64,000 nucleotides of DNA from the NCBI GenBank assembly GCA_046733475.1, contig JBKPPF010000026.1, forward strand, positions 11,083-75,082, read 5' to 3'. This document shows, piece after piece, positions 49,997 to 57,838 of the stretch. The DNA is from DATEOR01 sp046733475 (GTDB taxonomy: Bacteria; Actinomycetota; Thermoleophilia; Gaiellales; Gaiellaceae). Positions within the stretch are counted from its first letter, which is position 1. Each line of letters starts with the position of its first letter. A model generated the notes under the pieces. That model ran no database searches. It saw nothing but the letters and a program-made list of their open reading frames with translations, and was not told the origin of the DNA. A program made the translations under genes and the position numbers.

Positions 49997-52177
49997 GTGA
50001 GCGCGCCCTCGCGCCGGCTCGAACTCGGTCGCGTCGGAGAGTCCGTCCACCGCATCGACGCCGTCCCTAAGGTCAGCGGGGAGTTCGCCTACGCGAGCGA
50101 CCTCTTCGCCGCGGGCATGCTCTACGGCCACACCGTCCGTAGCCCGCACTCGGCGGCGCGGGTGAAGGGCATCAGCACGGCCGAGGCTAGGGGCATGCCC
50201 GGCGTCCATGCCGTTCTCACGCACCGAGACGTTCCGGGCGAGAAGCGCTACGGCCTCGAGTTTCCCGACCAGCCCGTTCTGGCCATGGGCGAGGTGCGCT
50301 ACTTCGGCGAGCCGGTCGCGCTCGTCGCGGCCGAGCACCCGGAGCAGGCCCGCCGGGCGGCCACCGCTGTGCAGGTCGACTACATCCCGCAGAACCCGGT
50401 CGCCGACCCGGAGAAGGCGCCCGAAGCCGTCCGCGAGCTGACGATCCGCCACGGCGATCCGGACGCACCCGGCGAAGTGACGGTCTCGGGTTACTACGAG
50501 CTCGGGATTCAGGATCAGGCCTTCCTCGGGCCCGAATCGGGCCTGGCCGTTCCGGATGGCAAGGATGGGATCGACATCTACGTCGCGACCCAGTGGCTCC
50601 ACGTCGACCGCGACCAGGTCGCACCGTGCCTGGGCCTGCCGCCGTCGCAGGTGCGCATCCACCTCGCCGGCGTCGGCGGTGCCTTCGGCGGGCGGGAGGA
50701 CCTCTCCATGCAGATCCACGGCGCGATGCTCGCCCTGAAGACCAATCGCCCCGTGAAGATGGTCTACAACCGCGAGGAGTCCTTCGCGGGTCACGTTCAC
50801 CGCCACCCCGCGCGTATCTGGTGCGAGCACCGCGCCACCCGCGACGGCAAGCTTACGAACGTTCGCATGAAGATCCTGCTCGACGGCGGCGCCTACGCCT
50901 CGAGCTCGACCGCGGTGTGCTCGAACGCGGCTTCCTTCGCCGCGGGGCCCTACAACGTGTCCAACGCGCTCATCGAGTGCCGCGCCGTCTTCACCAACAA
51001 CCCGCCCTGCGGAGCCATGCGCGGTTTCGGCGCCGTCCAGACCTGCTTCGCTGCCGAGGCGCAGATGGACAAGCTCGCCGTCGCGCTCGAGATGAATCCG
51101 ATCGAGCTCCGGATCTTGAACGCGATCGGGCAGGGCGACACGCTTCCGACCGGCCAGCGCATCGAGGGCTCGCTGCCGGTTGAGGAGGTGCTTCGCCGCT
51201 GCGCTGCGATCCCCGAGCCCGACGCAGAGGAACTTCCCCGAGACCCGATCAGGCTCCCGGGTGGCGCTGGCAACACCACGCGCGGCGACGGCGTTCGGCG
51301 CGGCGTCGGCTTCGCGGTCGGCTACAAGAACATCTGCTACTCGGAGGGCTTCGACGACTACTGCGCCGCTCGCGTCCGCCTCTACGCCGACGCCGGAGGC
51401 GACCTGATCGCCGAGGTCCATTCCGCAGCCGCCGAGGTCGGGCAGGGCGTTGTCAACATCATCGGTCAGGTCGCCCGCACGGAGCTGCCCGAGATCGCGG
51501 ACGTCGTCATCGCACCGCACTCCACCGCGGCGGTCGGCTCCGCCGGTTCCTCGTCGGCCTCGCGCCAGACCTGGATGACCGCGGGCGCCGTTCGCGCGGC
51601 ATGCCTTGCCGTACGCGACGAGCTGGAGCGCCGCGGCGGAACGCTTGCCCCGGGCGACGAAATCGACGAGGAGCGCGTCTACCGACACCGTCAGACTTCG
51701 CCCCTGGATCCCACGACCGGTCAGATCACGACCGGGCCGGCACACGTCGCCTTCGCCTGTGCGGCGATGAAGGTCGTCGTCGAGGTGGACGTCGAGCTCG
51801 GCCTCACGCGCGTCGTCTGGATCGGTACCGCCCAGGACGTCGGCAAGGCAATGAACCCGCAGGCAGTCGCCGGCCAGATCGAGGGGGGCACCGCTCAGGG
51901 TCTCGGCCTCGCGCTCATGGAGGAGATCCAGACAAAAGACGGCCTGATCACGAACGCGAGCTTCACGGACTACTTGATCCCGACCGCGCTCGACATGCCG
52001 CCGGTCGTCTCCGAGCTCGTGGAGGAGCCCGAGCTGTCGGCGCCCTACGGGGCCAAGGGCGTGGGCGAGCCGCCGACGGTGGTCTCGACCGCCGCGATTC
52101 TCTCGGCGCTTCGAAACGCCACCGGCCGGGAGCTCAACCGCGTGCCCGTGAAGCCGGACGACATCGTCGGCCTCTAG
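49997..52177 (+). CDS. Xanthine dehydrogenase, molybdenum-binding subunit
   Basis: 726 residues from GTG 49997. The Mo-binding domains are recognised by VGGAFGGREDLSMQIHGAML (G-G-x-F-G-G-R/K-E), CGAMRGFGAVQTCFAAEAQM and the C-terminal APYGAKGVGEPPTVVSTAAI with the catalytic Glu after K-G-x-G. It hydroxylates hypoxanthine and xanthine to urate using water-derived oxygen. XdhC at 42517 would mature it. Neighbours uricase and the deaminases support the purine role over CO or aldehyde substrates. Its stop overlaps the convergent PolX gene by four bases. Confidence 0.93.
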   Translation: MSAPSRRLELGRVGESVHRIDAVPKVSGEFAYASDLFAAGMLYGHTVRSPHSAARVKGISTAEARGMPGVHAVLTHRDVPGEKRYGLEFPDQPVLAMGEVRYFGEPVALVAAEHPEQARRAATAVQVDYIPQNPVADPEKAPEAVRELTIRHGDPDAPGEVTVSGYYELGIQDQAFLGPESGLAVPDGKDGIDIYVATQWLHVDRDQVAPCLGLPPSQVRIHLAGVGGAFGGREDLSMQIHGAMLALKTNRPVKMVYNREESFAGHVHRHPARIWCEHRATRDGKLTNVRMKILLDGGAYASSSTAVCSNAASFAAGPYNVSNALIECRAVFTNNPPCGAMRGFGAVQTCFAAEAQMDKLAVALEMNPIELRILNAIGQGDTLPTGQRIEGSLPVEEVLRRCAAIPEPDAEELPRDPIRLPGGAGNTTRGDGVRRGVGFAVGYKNICYSEGFDDYCAARVRLYADAGGDLIAEVHSAAAEVGQGVVNIIGQVARTELPEIADVVIAPHSTAAVGSAGSSSASRQTWMTAGAVRAACLAVRDELERRGGTLAPGDEIDEERVYRHRQTSPLDPTTGQITTGPAHVAFACAAMKVVVEVDVELGLTRVVWIGTAQDVGKAMNPQAVAGQIEGGTAQGLGLALMEEIQTKDGLITNASFTDYLIPTALDMPPVVSELVEEPELSAPYGAKGVGEPPTVVSTAAILSALRNATGRELNRVPVKPDDIVGL

Positions 52178-53826
52178 CGCTGCAGGATCGCCTCGAGCGG
52201 CTGGGTGTTCAGCACATCGGCCGCTGTCGCCCACCCGCGACGCGCCGTGTGGACCGCAAGCTCCATGTTCGCGAGGCCGCGCACCGAGTGCGCGTCGGTG
52301 GACGCAACGATCTTCACGCCGGCATCGATCGCCCGGCGAACGTGCTCGCCCCGCAGGTCGAGCCTGTCGGGGAGGCCGTTCACCTCCAGCGCGACGCCGG
52401 TCTCGAGCGCGACCTCGAAGGTCTGATCGAGGTCGAGCGCGTTCTCGGGCCGGTGATTGATGATCCGCCCCTTCGGATGGCTCAGGCAGCGCACGTACGG
52501 GTTTCGCATCGCCTCCGCAGTCCGAGCGGTCAGCTCCCGCGCGGGCATCCGCTGGCCGCCGTGCACGCTCGCCTGCACCCAGTCGAGCTCGGCCAGCACG
52601 GAGTCCGGTAGGTCGAGCGACCCGTCCCGCAGGATGTCGCACTCGATCCCGCGCAGCACCCGGAAGGGCGCGAGCGCCTCGTTCGCCGCGGCGATCTCCT
52701 CGCCCTGGCGCAGCACGTCGTCGGCGGTCAGCCCAGGAACCGCGCCCACACTCGGTGTGTGGTCGCAGATTGCCAGGTACTCGTAGCCCCGCGCGATCGC
52801 GCCTGCGGCCATCTCGAGCACCGTCGCCTTCCCGTCAGACCAGGTCGTGTGGCAGTGGAGGTCGCCGCGTATGTCCTCGACCTCGACGAGCGGGGGAGGG
52901 GCGCGGCGATGCACCTCCTCACGAAGCTCGGGCGGGCAGTACGGCACGCCGAGGCGCGCGTAGACGTCTTCCTCCGTTGGTGCCTCGGGCAGCGGTTCGA
53001 GCGCCTCGACGTAGGCATCCGCGCCCGTCGCGCGCAGCAACGCGGTGCCGAACGCATCGGACGATGCGATCACGAGCTCCACCGGGACTCCTTCCACGGT
53101 GATGCCGACACCGCCATCCGTGACGGCCACGATCTGCGGCAGTTGGGCGAGGCGTTCGAGCGCATTGTTGTCAGTAGTGACAATAACGAGCCGCTCGGAC
53201 GAGTCCGCCCAGCGCCTGGGATCACCCGCCGCGACACCGTCCAGCGCCGAAGCGATCCCCTCGACCAGCGCCCGCGCCCGATTCAGTGTCAGGCCCCGCC
53301 TCGGCCGCGGCCGTGCCGCGGCAACCAACGCCGCGCGCACCTTCTCCTCCGTTTTTGGCCCGATCCCCGGCACCGACCTCAGCCGCCCAGCCTCGATCGC
53401 CTCACGGAACTCGGCTGCCGTCGTGATCCCGAGAGCCTCGCCGATCTCGACCGAGCGCTTCGGCGACAACCCGAGCAGCCGCCCGAAGCCGACGAGCTCC
53501 GGCCGCACCTCGCGCTCCAGCTCGTCGAGCTCCTCGATCCGGCCGGTCTCCACGAGCTCCCGCAGGCGCGCCTCGATCCCCGGCCCGATGCCTCGGAGCT
53601 CGCGCACGCGCCCCTCGCGCACGAGCTCGACCACGGGAGTCGCGAGGCCCCGGACGAGCTCCGCCGCGCGCCGGTAAGCCCGCGCCGTGTAGTACGAGGA
53701 GCCGGCAAGATCCAACAAGGCTGCGAATGCCTCCAGGCGCTCGGCGACCGCGAGGTTGTCCAGGTCGCCGGTCCTCGACCTTTGGTGAGGCTGCTCTTGG
53801 CCGTTTCGGGTTGGGGACGGGCTCAC
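52174..53826 (-). CDS. PolX-type protein: degenerate polymerase domain fused to PHP domain
   Basis: 550 residues from GTG 53826. Residues 25-170 form the HhH-rich 8-kDa/fingers part (LRGIGPGIEARLRELVETGR, SVPGIGPKTEEKVRAALVAA). Residues 180-300 should be the palm, but the usual G-S-x-R-R...G-D-I-D and V-D-x-x-V elements read AAGDPRRWADSSERLVIV and VPVELVIAS, so all three catalytic aspartates seem lost. The PHP domain (320-545) is intact: GDLHCHTTWSDG, ICDHTPS, GIECDIL, HPKGR, EVNGLPDR, STDAHS. Probably a 3'-5' exonuclease/phosphoesterase in repair without polymerase activity. Confidence 0.88.
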   Translation of the reverse strand: MSPSPTRNGQEQPHQRSRTGDLDNLAVAERLEAFAALLDLAGSSYYTARAYRRAAELVRGLATPVVELVREGRVRELRGIGPGIEARLRELVETGRIEELDELEREVRPELVGFGRLLGLSPKRSVEIGEALGITTAAEFREAIEAGRLRSVPGIGPKTEEKVRAALVAAARPRPRRGLTLNRARALVEGIASALDGVAAGDPRRWADSSERLVIVTTDNNALERLAQLPQIVAVTDGGVGITVEGVPVELVIASSDAFGTALLRATGADAYVEALEPLPEAPTEEDVYARLGVPYCPPELREEVHRRAPPPLVEVEDIRGDLHCHTTWSDGKATVLEMAAGAIARGYEYLAICDHTPSVGAVPGLTADDVLRQGEEIAAANEALAPFRVLRGIECDILRDGSLDLPDSVLAELDWVQASVHGGQRMPARELTARTAEAMRNPYVRCLSHPKGRIINHRPENALDLDQTFEVALETGVALEVNGLPDRLDLRGEHVRRAIDAGVKIVASTDAHSVRGLANMELAVHTARRGWATAADVLNTQPLEAILQR

Positions 53827-53847
53827 GAAGGTGACATATTCCCCGCT

Positions 53848-54060
53848 ATGAGGGGGCAGAAGGTCGAGGCCGGGACACCTCGCCGGATCCGTGACGAGGA
53901 GGTGCGCGTTCGCCAGTGGCGGCGCGAGCAGTTCTACGAGCTCGGCTTCTCGAACTCGGACGCGCGCACTCTGGCCCGCTCCGGCGCGGATCTCATGGCG
54001 ACCCGCGCGCTCATCGCCAAAGGGTGCGATCCGGCGACCGCATTTCGGATCGTTCGCTGA
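53848..54060 (+). CDS. Small helical protein of unknown function
   Basis: 70 residues from ATG 53848. A basic N-terminus (RIRDEEVRVRQWRREQFYEL) leads into a predicted three-helix stretch GFSNSDARTLARSGADLMAT and RALIAKGCDPATAFRIVR. The pattern of a short helix-turn-helix-like bundle appears in many actinobacterial hypothetical proteins. It lies 21 bases from the divergent PolX gene, and its TGA shares one base with the ATG of the next tiny gene, so the two are coupled. Confidence 0.72.
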   Translation: MRGQKVEAGTPRRIRDEEVRVRQWRREQFYELGFSNSDARTLARSGADLMATRALIAKGCDPATAFRIVR

Positions 54061-54185
54061 TGCCGGTCGACCCTGGGACGCGAAACTTCATCTACGCGAC
54101 CGCGTTCTTCACGTCGCTCTTCTTCGCGCTGGGGATGCTGCTGCCGATCGCGCTCATCATCCGCTGGTTCCTCTACGGCTACTAG
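54060..54185 (+). CDS. 41-residue single-pass membrane protein
   Basis: ATG 54060 shares its A with the previous TGA. The sequence MPVDPGTRNFIYATAFFTSL continues LFFALGMLLPIALIIRWFLYGY; residues 11-36 form one or two helices. The tight coupling and hydrophobic, evenly composed sequence make it a credible small membrane protein, missed by length cut-offs. Function unknown. Confidence 0.65.
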   Translation: MPVDPGTRNFIYATAFFTSLFFALGMLLPIALIIRWFLYGY

Positions 54186-54376
54186 AAGCGGTGCCGGGCC
54201 GGCCCCCGGGGCTGCGGCCTCCCCATAGAGGCGACCCGGCCCACTGACTTTATGGAAGCTTCCGCGCGAGCCTCGCTCCTTCAGAGAATGCTTACAGCTT
54301 CAGCGGGCTCGACACCCCTCGCGTACGTCGCGCTAGGCGACCGTTGAACGTGGCCGCGATCCTTTAGGCTCGCCCC
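54186..54376 (+). promoter_or_regulatory. Intergenic region before adenine deaminase
   Basis: 191 bases. The first part is very GC-rich with several short palindromes (for example CCGGCCCCCGG around 54202), likely terminating the two small genes; the rest should contain the adenine deaminase promoter. No purine riboswitch structure was recognised. Confidence 0.4.
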
Positions 54377-56065
54377 ATGCCGGATCTGGCCAGGCGTCTC
54401 GCCGTCGCGCGTGGTGACGAGATCGCGGACGTCGTCATCGAAGGCGGCAAGGTCTTCTCCGTGTTCACGCGCGAGTGGCTCGAGACCGAGATCGCGATCT
54501 GCGACGGCTACGTCGCCGGTCTCGGCGAGTACGCGGGCAAGCAGGTCGTGCACGCGCGTGGGAAGTACGTCGTCCCCGGCCTGATCGACGCGCACATGCA
54601 CTTGGAGACCGTGAAGCTCCTCGTGGACGAGTTCGCGCGCCTCGTCCTGCCGATGGGGACGACGACGGTCGTCGCCGACCCGCACGAGATCGCGAACGTG
54701 CTCGGCACGGATGGGATCCACTGGCTCGCCGACGTGGCCGACGAGGTGCCGCTCGACATCTTCTTCATGGCCTCGTCGTGCGTGCCCGCGTCGAAGTTCG
54801 AGTCGCCCAGACGCGGGTTCACGCTCGGAGATCTCCAGGGCCTCCTCCGCCGGCGGCGCGTGATCGGGCTCGCCGAGATGATGAACTACCCCGGCGTCGT
54901 CTCCGGCGACCCACACGAGCTGGACAAGCTCGGCCTCGAGTCCTCGCACGTGGACGGGCACGCACCCGGACTCCTCGGGCCCGGCCTGCAGGCCTATGCG
55001 GCCGCTGGGATCCGCTCAGACCACGAGTGCTACTCGGCCGAGGAGGGCCGCCAGCGCCTGCGCGCGGGGATGTGGGTGCTGATCCGGGAGGCGACCGCCG
55101 CGCGAAACCTGGAGGCACTCGCGCCGCTCGTCGCCGAGTTCAGGCCGCATCGCCTTGCGCTCTGCACCGACGACCGCGAGCCCGAGCACATCTCGGAGGT
55201 GGGGCACATGAACCACGTCGTTCGTAGCGCGGTCGAGCTCGGCATCTCGCCTGAGGACGCGCTCGTGATGGCGACGCTCAACCCGGCGCTCTGGCACGGC
55301 CTCAAGGAGTTCGGCGCCGTCGCGCCCGGGTACGTCGCCGATCTGCTCCTGCTTCCCGACCTGGAGAGCTTCGAGCCTGACGTCGTGCTGAAGCGCGGTG
55401 CGCCCGTGGATGACTACCCGAGCCCCGCGGTGCCCGAATGGGTGCGGAACACCGTGCGCGTCGCGCCGACAGCGTCCAACGACTTCGCGATCGCATGGGA
55501 GGGCGGCGCCGCGCGCGTGATCGGGCTCATCGAGGGCCAGATCGTCACGGACGAGCTGCGCGAGGAGCCGAAGGTCGAGGACGGGTTCGCGGTCGCCGAT
55601 CCCGATCGCGACCTGGCCAAGATCGCCGTCGTCGAGCGGCATCTCGGGACGGGGAGGATCGGCCTCGGCTTCGTGAAGGGCTTCGGGCTCCAACGCGGCG
55701 CAATCGCGACGTCGCTCGCGCACGACGCGCACAACATCGTCGTCGTGGGCGTCGACGACGGCGACATGGCCCGCGCGGTGGGGCGGCTTTCCGAGACCGG
55801 GGGAGGGCTGGTCGTGATCGCCGATCGCGGCGTGCAGGCCGAGCTGCCGTTGCCGGTCGCGGGAATCCTCTCGGACGCGCCCTTCGAGGAGGTCGTCGAG
55901 CTCTCGGACGCCTGCCTCGCCGCAGTGCGCGAGCTCGGCTGCGAGTTCCCCGCGCCCTTCCAGACCCTGAGCTTCCTGGCACTCTCCGTGATCCCGAAGC
56001 TGAAGATCACCGACCGTGGCCTGATCGACGTCGACGCCTTCGAGATCGTCGGGCTCCAGGCGTGA
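54377..56065 (+). CDS. ade: Adenine deaminase
   Basis: 562 residues, the usual length for Ade. The metal site and family marks are VVPGLIDAHMHLETVKLLVD, GTTTVVADPHEIANVLGTDG, VIGLAEMMNYPGVVSGDPHE, GLQAYAAAGIRSDHECYSAE and LCTDDREPEHISEVGHMNHV, followed by a C-terminal domain ending in FQTLSFLALSVIPKLKITDR. It deaminates adenine to hypoxanthine, which xanthine dehydrogenase would take to urate. The next gene's GTG overlaps its stop by four bases. Confidence 0.95.
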   Translation: MPDLARRLAVARGDEIADVVIEGGKVFSVFTREWLETEIAICDGYVAGLGEYAGKQVVHARGKYVVPGLIDAHMHLETVKLLVDEFARLVLPMGTTTVVADPHEIANVLGTDGIHWLADVADEVPLDIFFMASSCVPASKFESPRRGFTLGDLQGLLRRRRVIGLAEMMNYPGVVSGDPHELDKLGLESSHVDGHAPGLLGPGLQAYAAAGIRSDHECYSAEEGRQRLRAGMWVLIREATAARNLEALAPLVAEFRPHRLALCTDDREPEHISEVGHMNHVVRSAVELGISPEDALVMATLNPALWHGLKEFGAVAPGYVADLLLLPDLESFEPDVVLKRGAPVDDYPSPAVPEWVRNTVRVAPTASNDFAIAWEGGAARVIGLIEGQIVTDELREEPKVEDGFAVADPDRDLAKIAVVERHLGTGRIGLGFVKGFGLQRGAIATSLAHDAHNIVVVGVDDGDMARAVGRLSETGGGLVVIADRGVQAELPLPVAGILSDAPFEEVVELSDACLAAVRELGCEFPAPFQTLSFLALSVIPKLKITDRGLIDVDAFEIVGLQA

Positions 56066-56895
56066 GCGCCCCAGAGAGATCCGAGCCGCTTCCTGCGTGG
56101 AGCCTCCCGGCCGGCGCCGAAAAGAACATCGAACTCGCGGTCGAGTGGCCTGCGGAAGTCTCGCGCGAGTGGGCGTTCGGAGGCTCGACCGGAAGCGGCG
56201 TCCGCGTCTGCATCCTCGACAGCGGCGTCGAGCCGAATCACCCCTTGGTCGGTCCGCTCGCGGATGCCGTTGCGGTCGTTCGGAGCCCGGAGGGCGAGAT
56301 CACGATCGAACCGGACGAGGAGGGAGACCTCTGCGGCCACGGAACGGCGTGCGCCGGCATCGTCCGTTCCCTCGCGCCCGAGTGTGAGCTCTACAGCGTG
56401 CGCGTCCTCGGTGCCGGCTACACGGGTAGCGGCCCCATTCTCGTCGCCGGCCTTCGCTACGCGATCGAGAACGGGTTCGACGTCGTGAACATGAGCCTCT
56501 CGACGACGAAGAGAGACCTCGCCGAGAGCCTGCACGAGCTGGCCGACCTCGCGTACTTCCAAAAGACGATGCTCATCGCCTCGGCGCACAATCTGCCGGT
56601 CGAGAGCTTCCCGTGGCGGTTCGCCTCGGTGCTGTCGGTGGGGAGCCACGACCGGGCCGAATCGCTGGACTTCTTCTACAACCCGGAGCCGCCGGTCGAG
56701 TTCTTCGCGCGCGGAGTGGACATCGACGTCGCCTGGATGCAAGGCTCCAGCCTTCGCTGCACCGGCAACAGCTTCGCGACCCCGCACATGACCGGCATCT
56801 GCGCCCTCGTCCTCGGAAGCCATCCGGAGCTGACGCCCTTTCAGCTCAAGAGCGTCCTCTACCTCACGGCGACGAACATGATCGGATCGCGATGA
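56062..56895 (+). CDS. Subtilisin-like (S8) serine protease without export signal
   Basis: 277 residues from GTG 56062. The catalytic triad is complete: Asp in VRVCILDSGVEPNHPLVG, His in LCGHGTACAGIVRS, Ser in CTGNSFATPHMTGICALVLG. The oxyanion region reads ASAHN in place of the more common A-A-G-N. There is no signal peptide and no propeptide, so the protease would act in the cytosol or be co-translated for another route. Its GTG overlaps adenine deaminase and its stop overlaps the GAF gene (ATGA), forming one transcription unit. Confidence 0.9.
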   Translation: MSAPERSEPLPAWSLPAGAEKNIELAVEWPAEVSREWAFGGSTGSGVRVCILDSGVEPNHPLVGPLADAVAVVRSPEGEITIEPDEEGDLCGHGTACAGIVRSLAPECELYSVRVLGAGYTGSGPILVAGLRYAIENGFDVVNMSLSTTKRDLAESLHELADLAYFQKTMLIASAHNLPVESFPWRFASVLSVGSHDRAESLDFFYNPEPPVEFFARGVDIDVAWMQGSSLRCTGNSFATPHMTGICALVLGSHPELTPFQLKSVLYLTATNMIGSR

Positions 56896-57578
56896 CGGAA
56901 GCTGACCTGCGAGCAGCAGTCGCCGCCGGTGTCCTGCGATCCGAGGAGGGCCACCGGGAGCTCTTGCGCTCGATCGTCGAGGTCGCCCGGGCGATCTTCC
57001 ACGCACGCGCGGCCTCCATCTTCCTGCTGGACGAGGACCGGGACGAGCTCGTTTTCGAGGCGATCGCCGGGGAGGGCTCGGACAGTCTCGTAGGGACGCG
57101 TTTCCCCTCGAGCACGGGGATTGCGGGCTGGGTGCTCGTGACGCGCCAGCCGCTCGTTCTCGACGACGTCGGCGAGGACCCGCGCTTCGCCAAGGACGCG
57201 GCAGAGGCCACGGGCTACGTGCCGAAGGGGCTCATGGCCGTCCCGCTTCTGCACGAGGAGCGGGCGCTCGGGGTCCTCGAGGTGCTGGACCGGCCCGCAC
57301 GCCCGGGTGCGGCGCTCGAGGAGGTGGAGCTACTCGGGCTCTTCGCCGGCCAGGCCGCGATCGCGCTCGATCTGCTGCAGGCCGCTCGCCGCGCGCGGGC
57401 CGCCCTGGAAGGCTCGGGAGGGGATCTTGAGAGCCTGGCCCGGCTCGCAGCGGCGATCGACGGGCTCGAAGGCGAACGGCGCTCGGTCGGTCTCGAGTTC
57501 CTGAAAGCTCTCGAGGGGCTGCTGGAAGGTGAGAGCCGGGCGGCAGGGCCGCCCGGCTCTTCCCGGACTAAGCCTTGA
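56892..57578 (+). CDS. GAF-domain protein
   Basis: 228 residues from ATG 56892. One GAF domain covers about 22-165: SIVEVARAIFHARAASIFLL, STGIAGWVLVTRQPLVLDDV, PKGLMAVPLLHEERALGVLE. The last ~60 residues are Ala/Leu/Glu-rich, likely a coiled coil (LARLAAAIDGLEGERRSVGL). No output domain is attached, so it may bind a small molecule and act on a partner. The overlap with the S8 protease gene suggests a functional pair, for example a regulator of the protease (inference). Confidence 0.85.
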   Translation: MTEADLRAAVAAGVLRSEEGHRELLRSIVEVARAIFHARAASIFLLDEDRDELVFEAIAGEGSDSLVGTRFPSSTGIAGWVLVTRQPLVLDDVGEDPRFAKDAAEATGYVPKGLMAVPLLHEERALGVLEVLDRPARPGAALEEVELLGLFAGQAAIALDLLQAARRARAALEGSGGDLESLARLAAAIDGLEGERRSVGLEFLKALEGLLEGESRAAGPPGSSRTKP

Positions 57579-57729
57579 AACGGTGAGCTTCGACGTCGGG
57601 CTCTTCGTCGGTCTCCCGCCGTCCCGGCTCGTTCGGGTCATCGGACTCGTCGTTCATCGCCTTATTGCGATGGGCCTCGACGTCCTGCTCGTCCTGAGCG
57701 GCCTTGTTCCTTTCGCGCTCTTCCTCCAC
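57568..57729 (-). CDS. Small acidic protein with a repeated DVEAHR-x-KA motif
   Basis: 53 residues from GTG 57729, preceded by the ribosome site AAAGGAGA. The protein contains two copies of one motif: DEQDVEAHRNKA at about 13-24 and EEPDVEAHRFKA at the very C-terminus, separated by acidic NDESDDPNEPGRR. The plus strand also has an open frame here, but it lacks a ribosome site and a sensible protein; the minus-strand reading with repeated motif is much more convincing. Small actinobacterial peptides with D-V-x-x-H motifs are known but poorly understood; metal binding or peptide modification are possible. Its stop overlaps the GAF gene's end by 11 bases. Confidence 0.7.
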   Translation of the reverse strand: MEEERERNKAAQDEQDVEAHRNKAMNDESDDPNEPGRRETDEEPDVEAHRFKA

Positions 57730-57838
57730 GGTTTCTCCTTTCGTCGACGTGTGAGAACCCTTCAGACCAGACGCGCGTGAAGACCATTATCTTCCCACGC
57801 TTTCGAGCTCTTCGGAATAGCGAGTTTTCGGCAAGCGT

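Noticed and set aside
49871..52642. A 923-residue open frame on the minus strand opposite the Mo subunit of xanthine dehydrogenase
   Set aside because: It is antisense to a clearly recognised gene, has the Arg/Asp/His-rich low-complexity look of GC-rich shadow frames, and no recognisable domain or ribosome site.
54186..54376. A purine riboswitch before adenine deaminase
   Set aside because: The conserved three-way-junction loop sequences were not found.
57529..57780. An 83-residue plus-strand frame with hydrophobic stretches
   Set aside because: No ribosome site, starts inside the GAF gene, and the minus strand carries a much better gene with a repeated motif.
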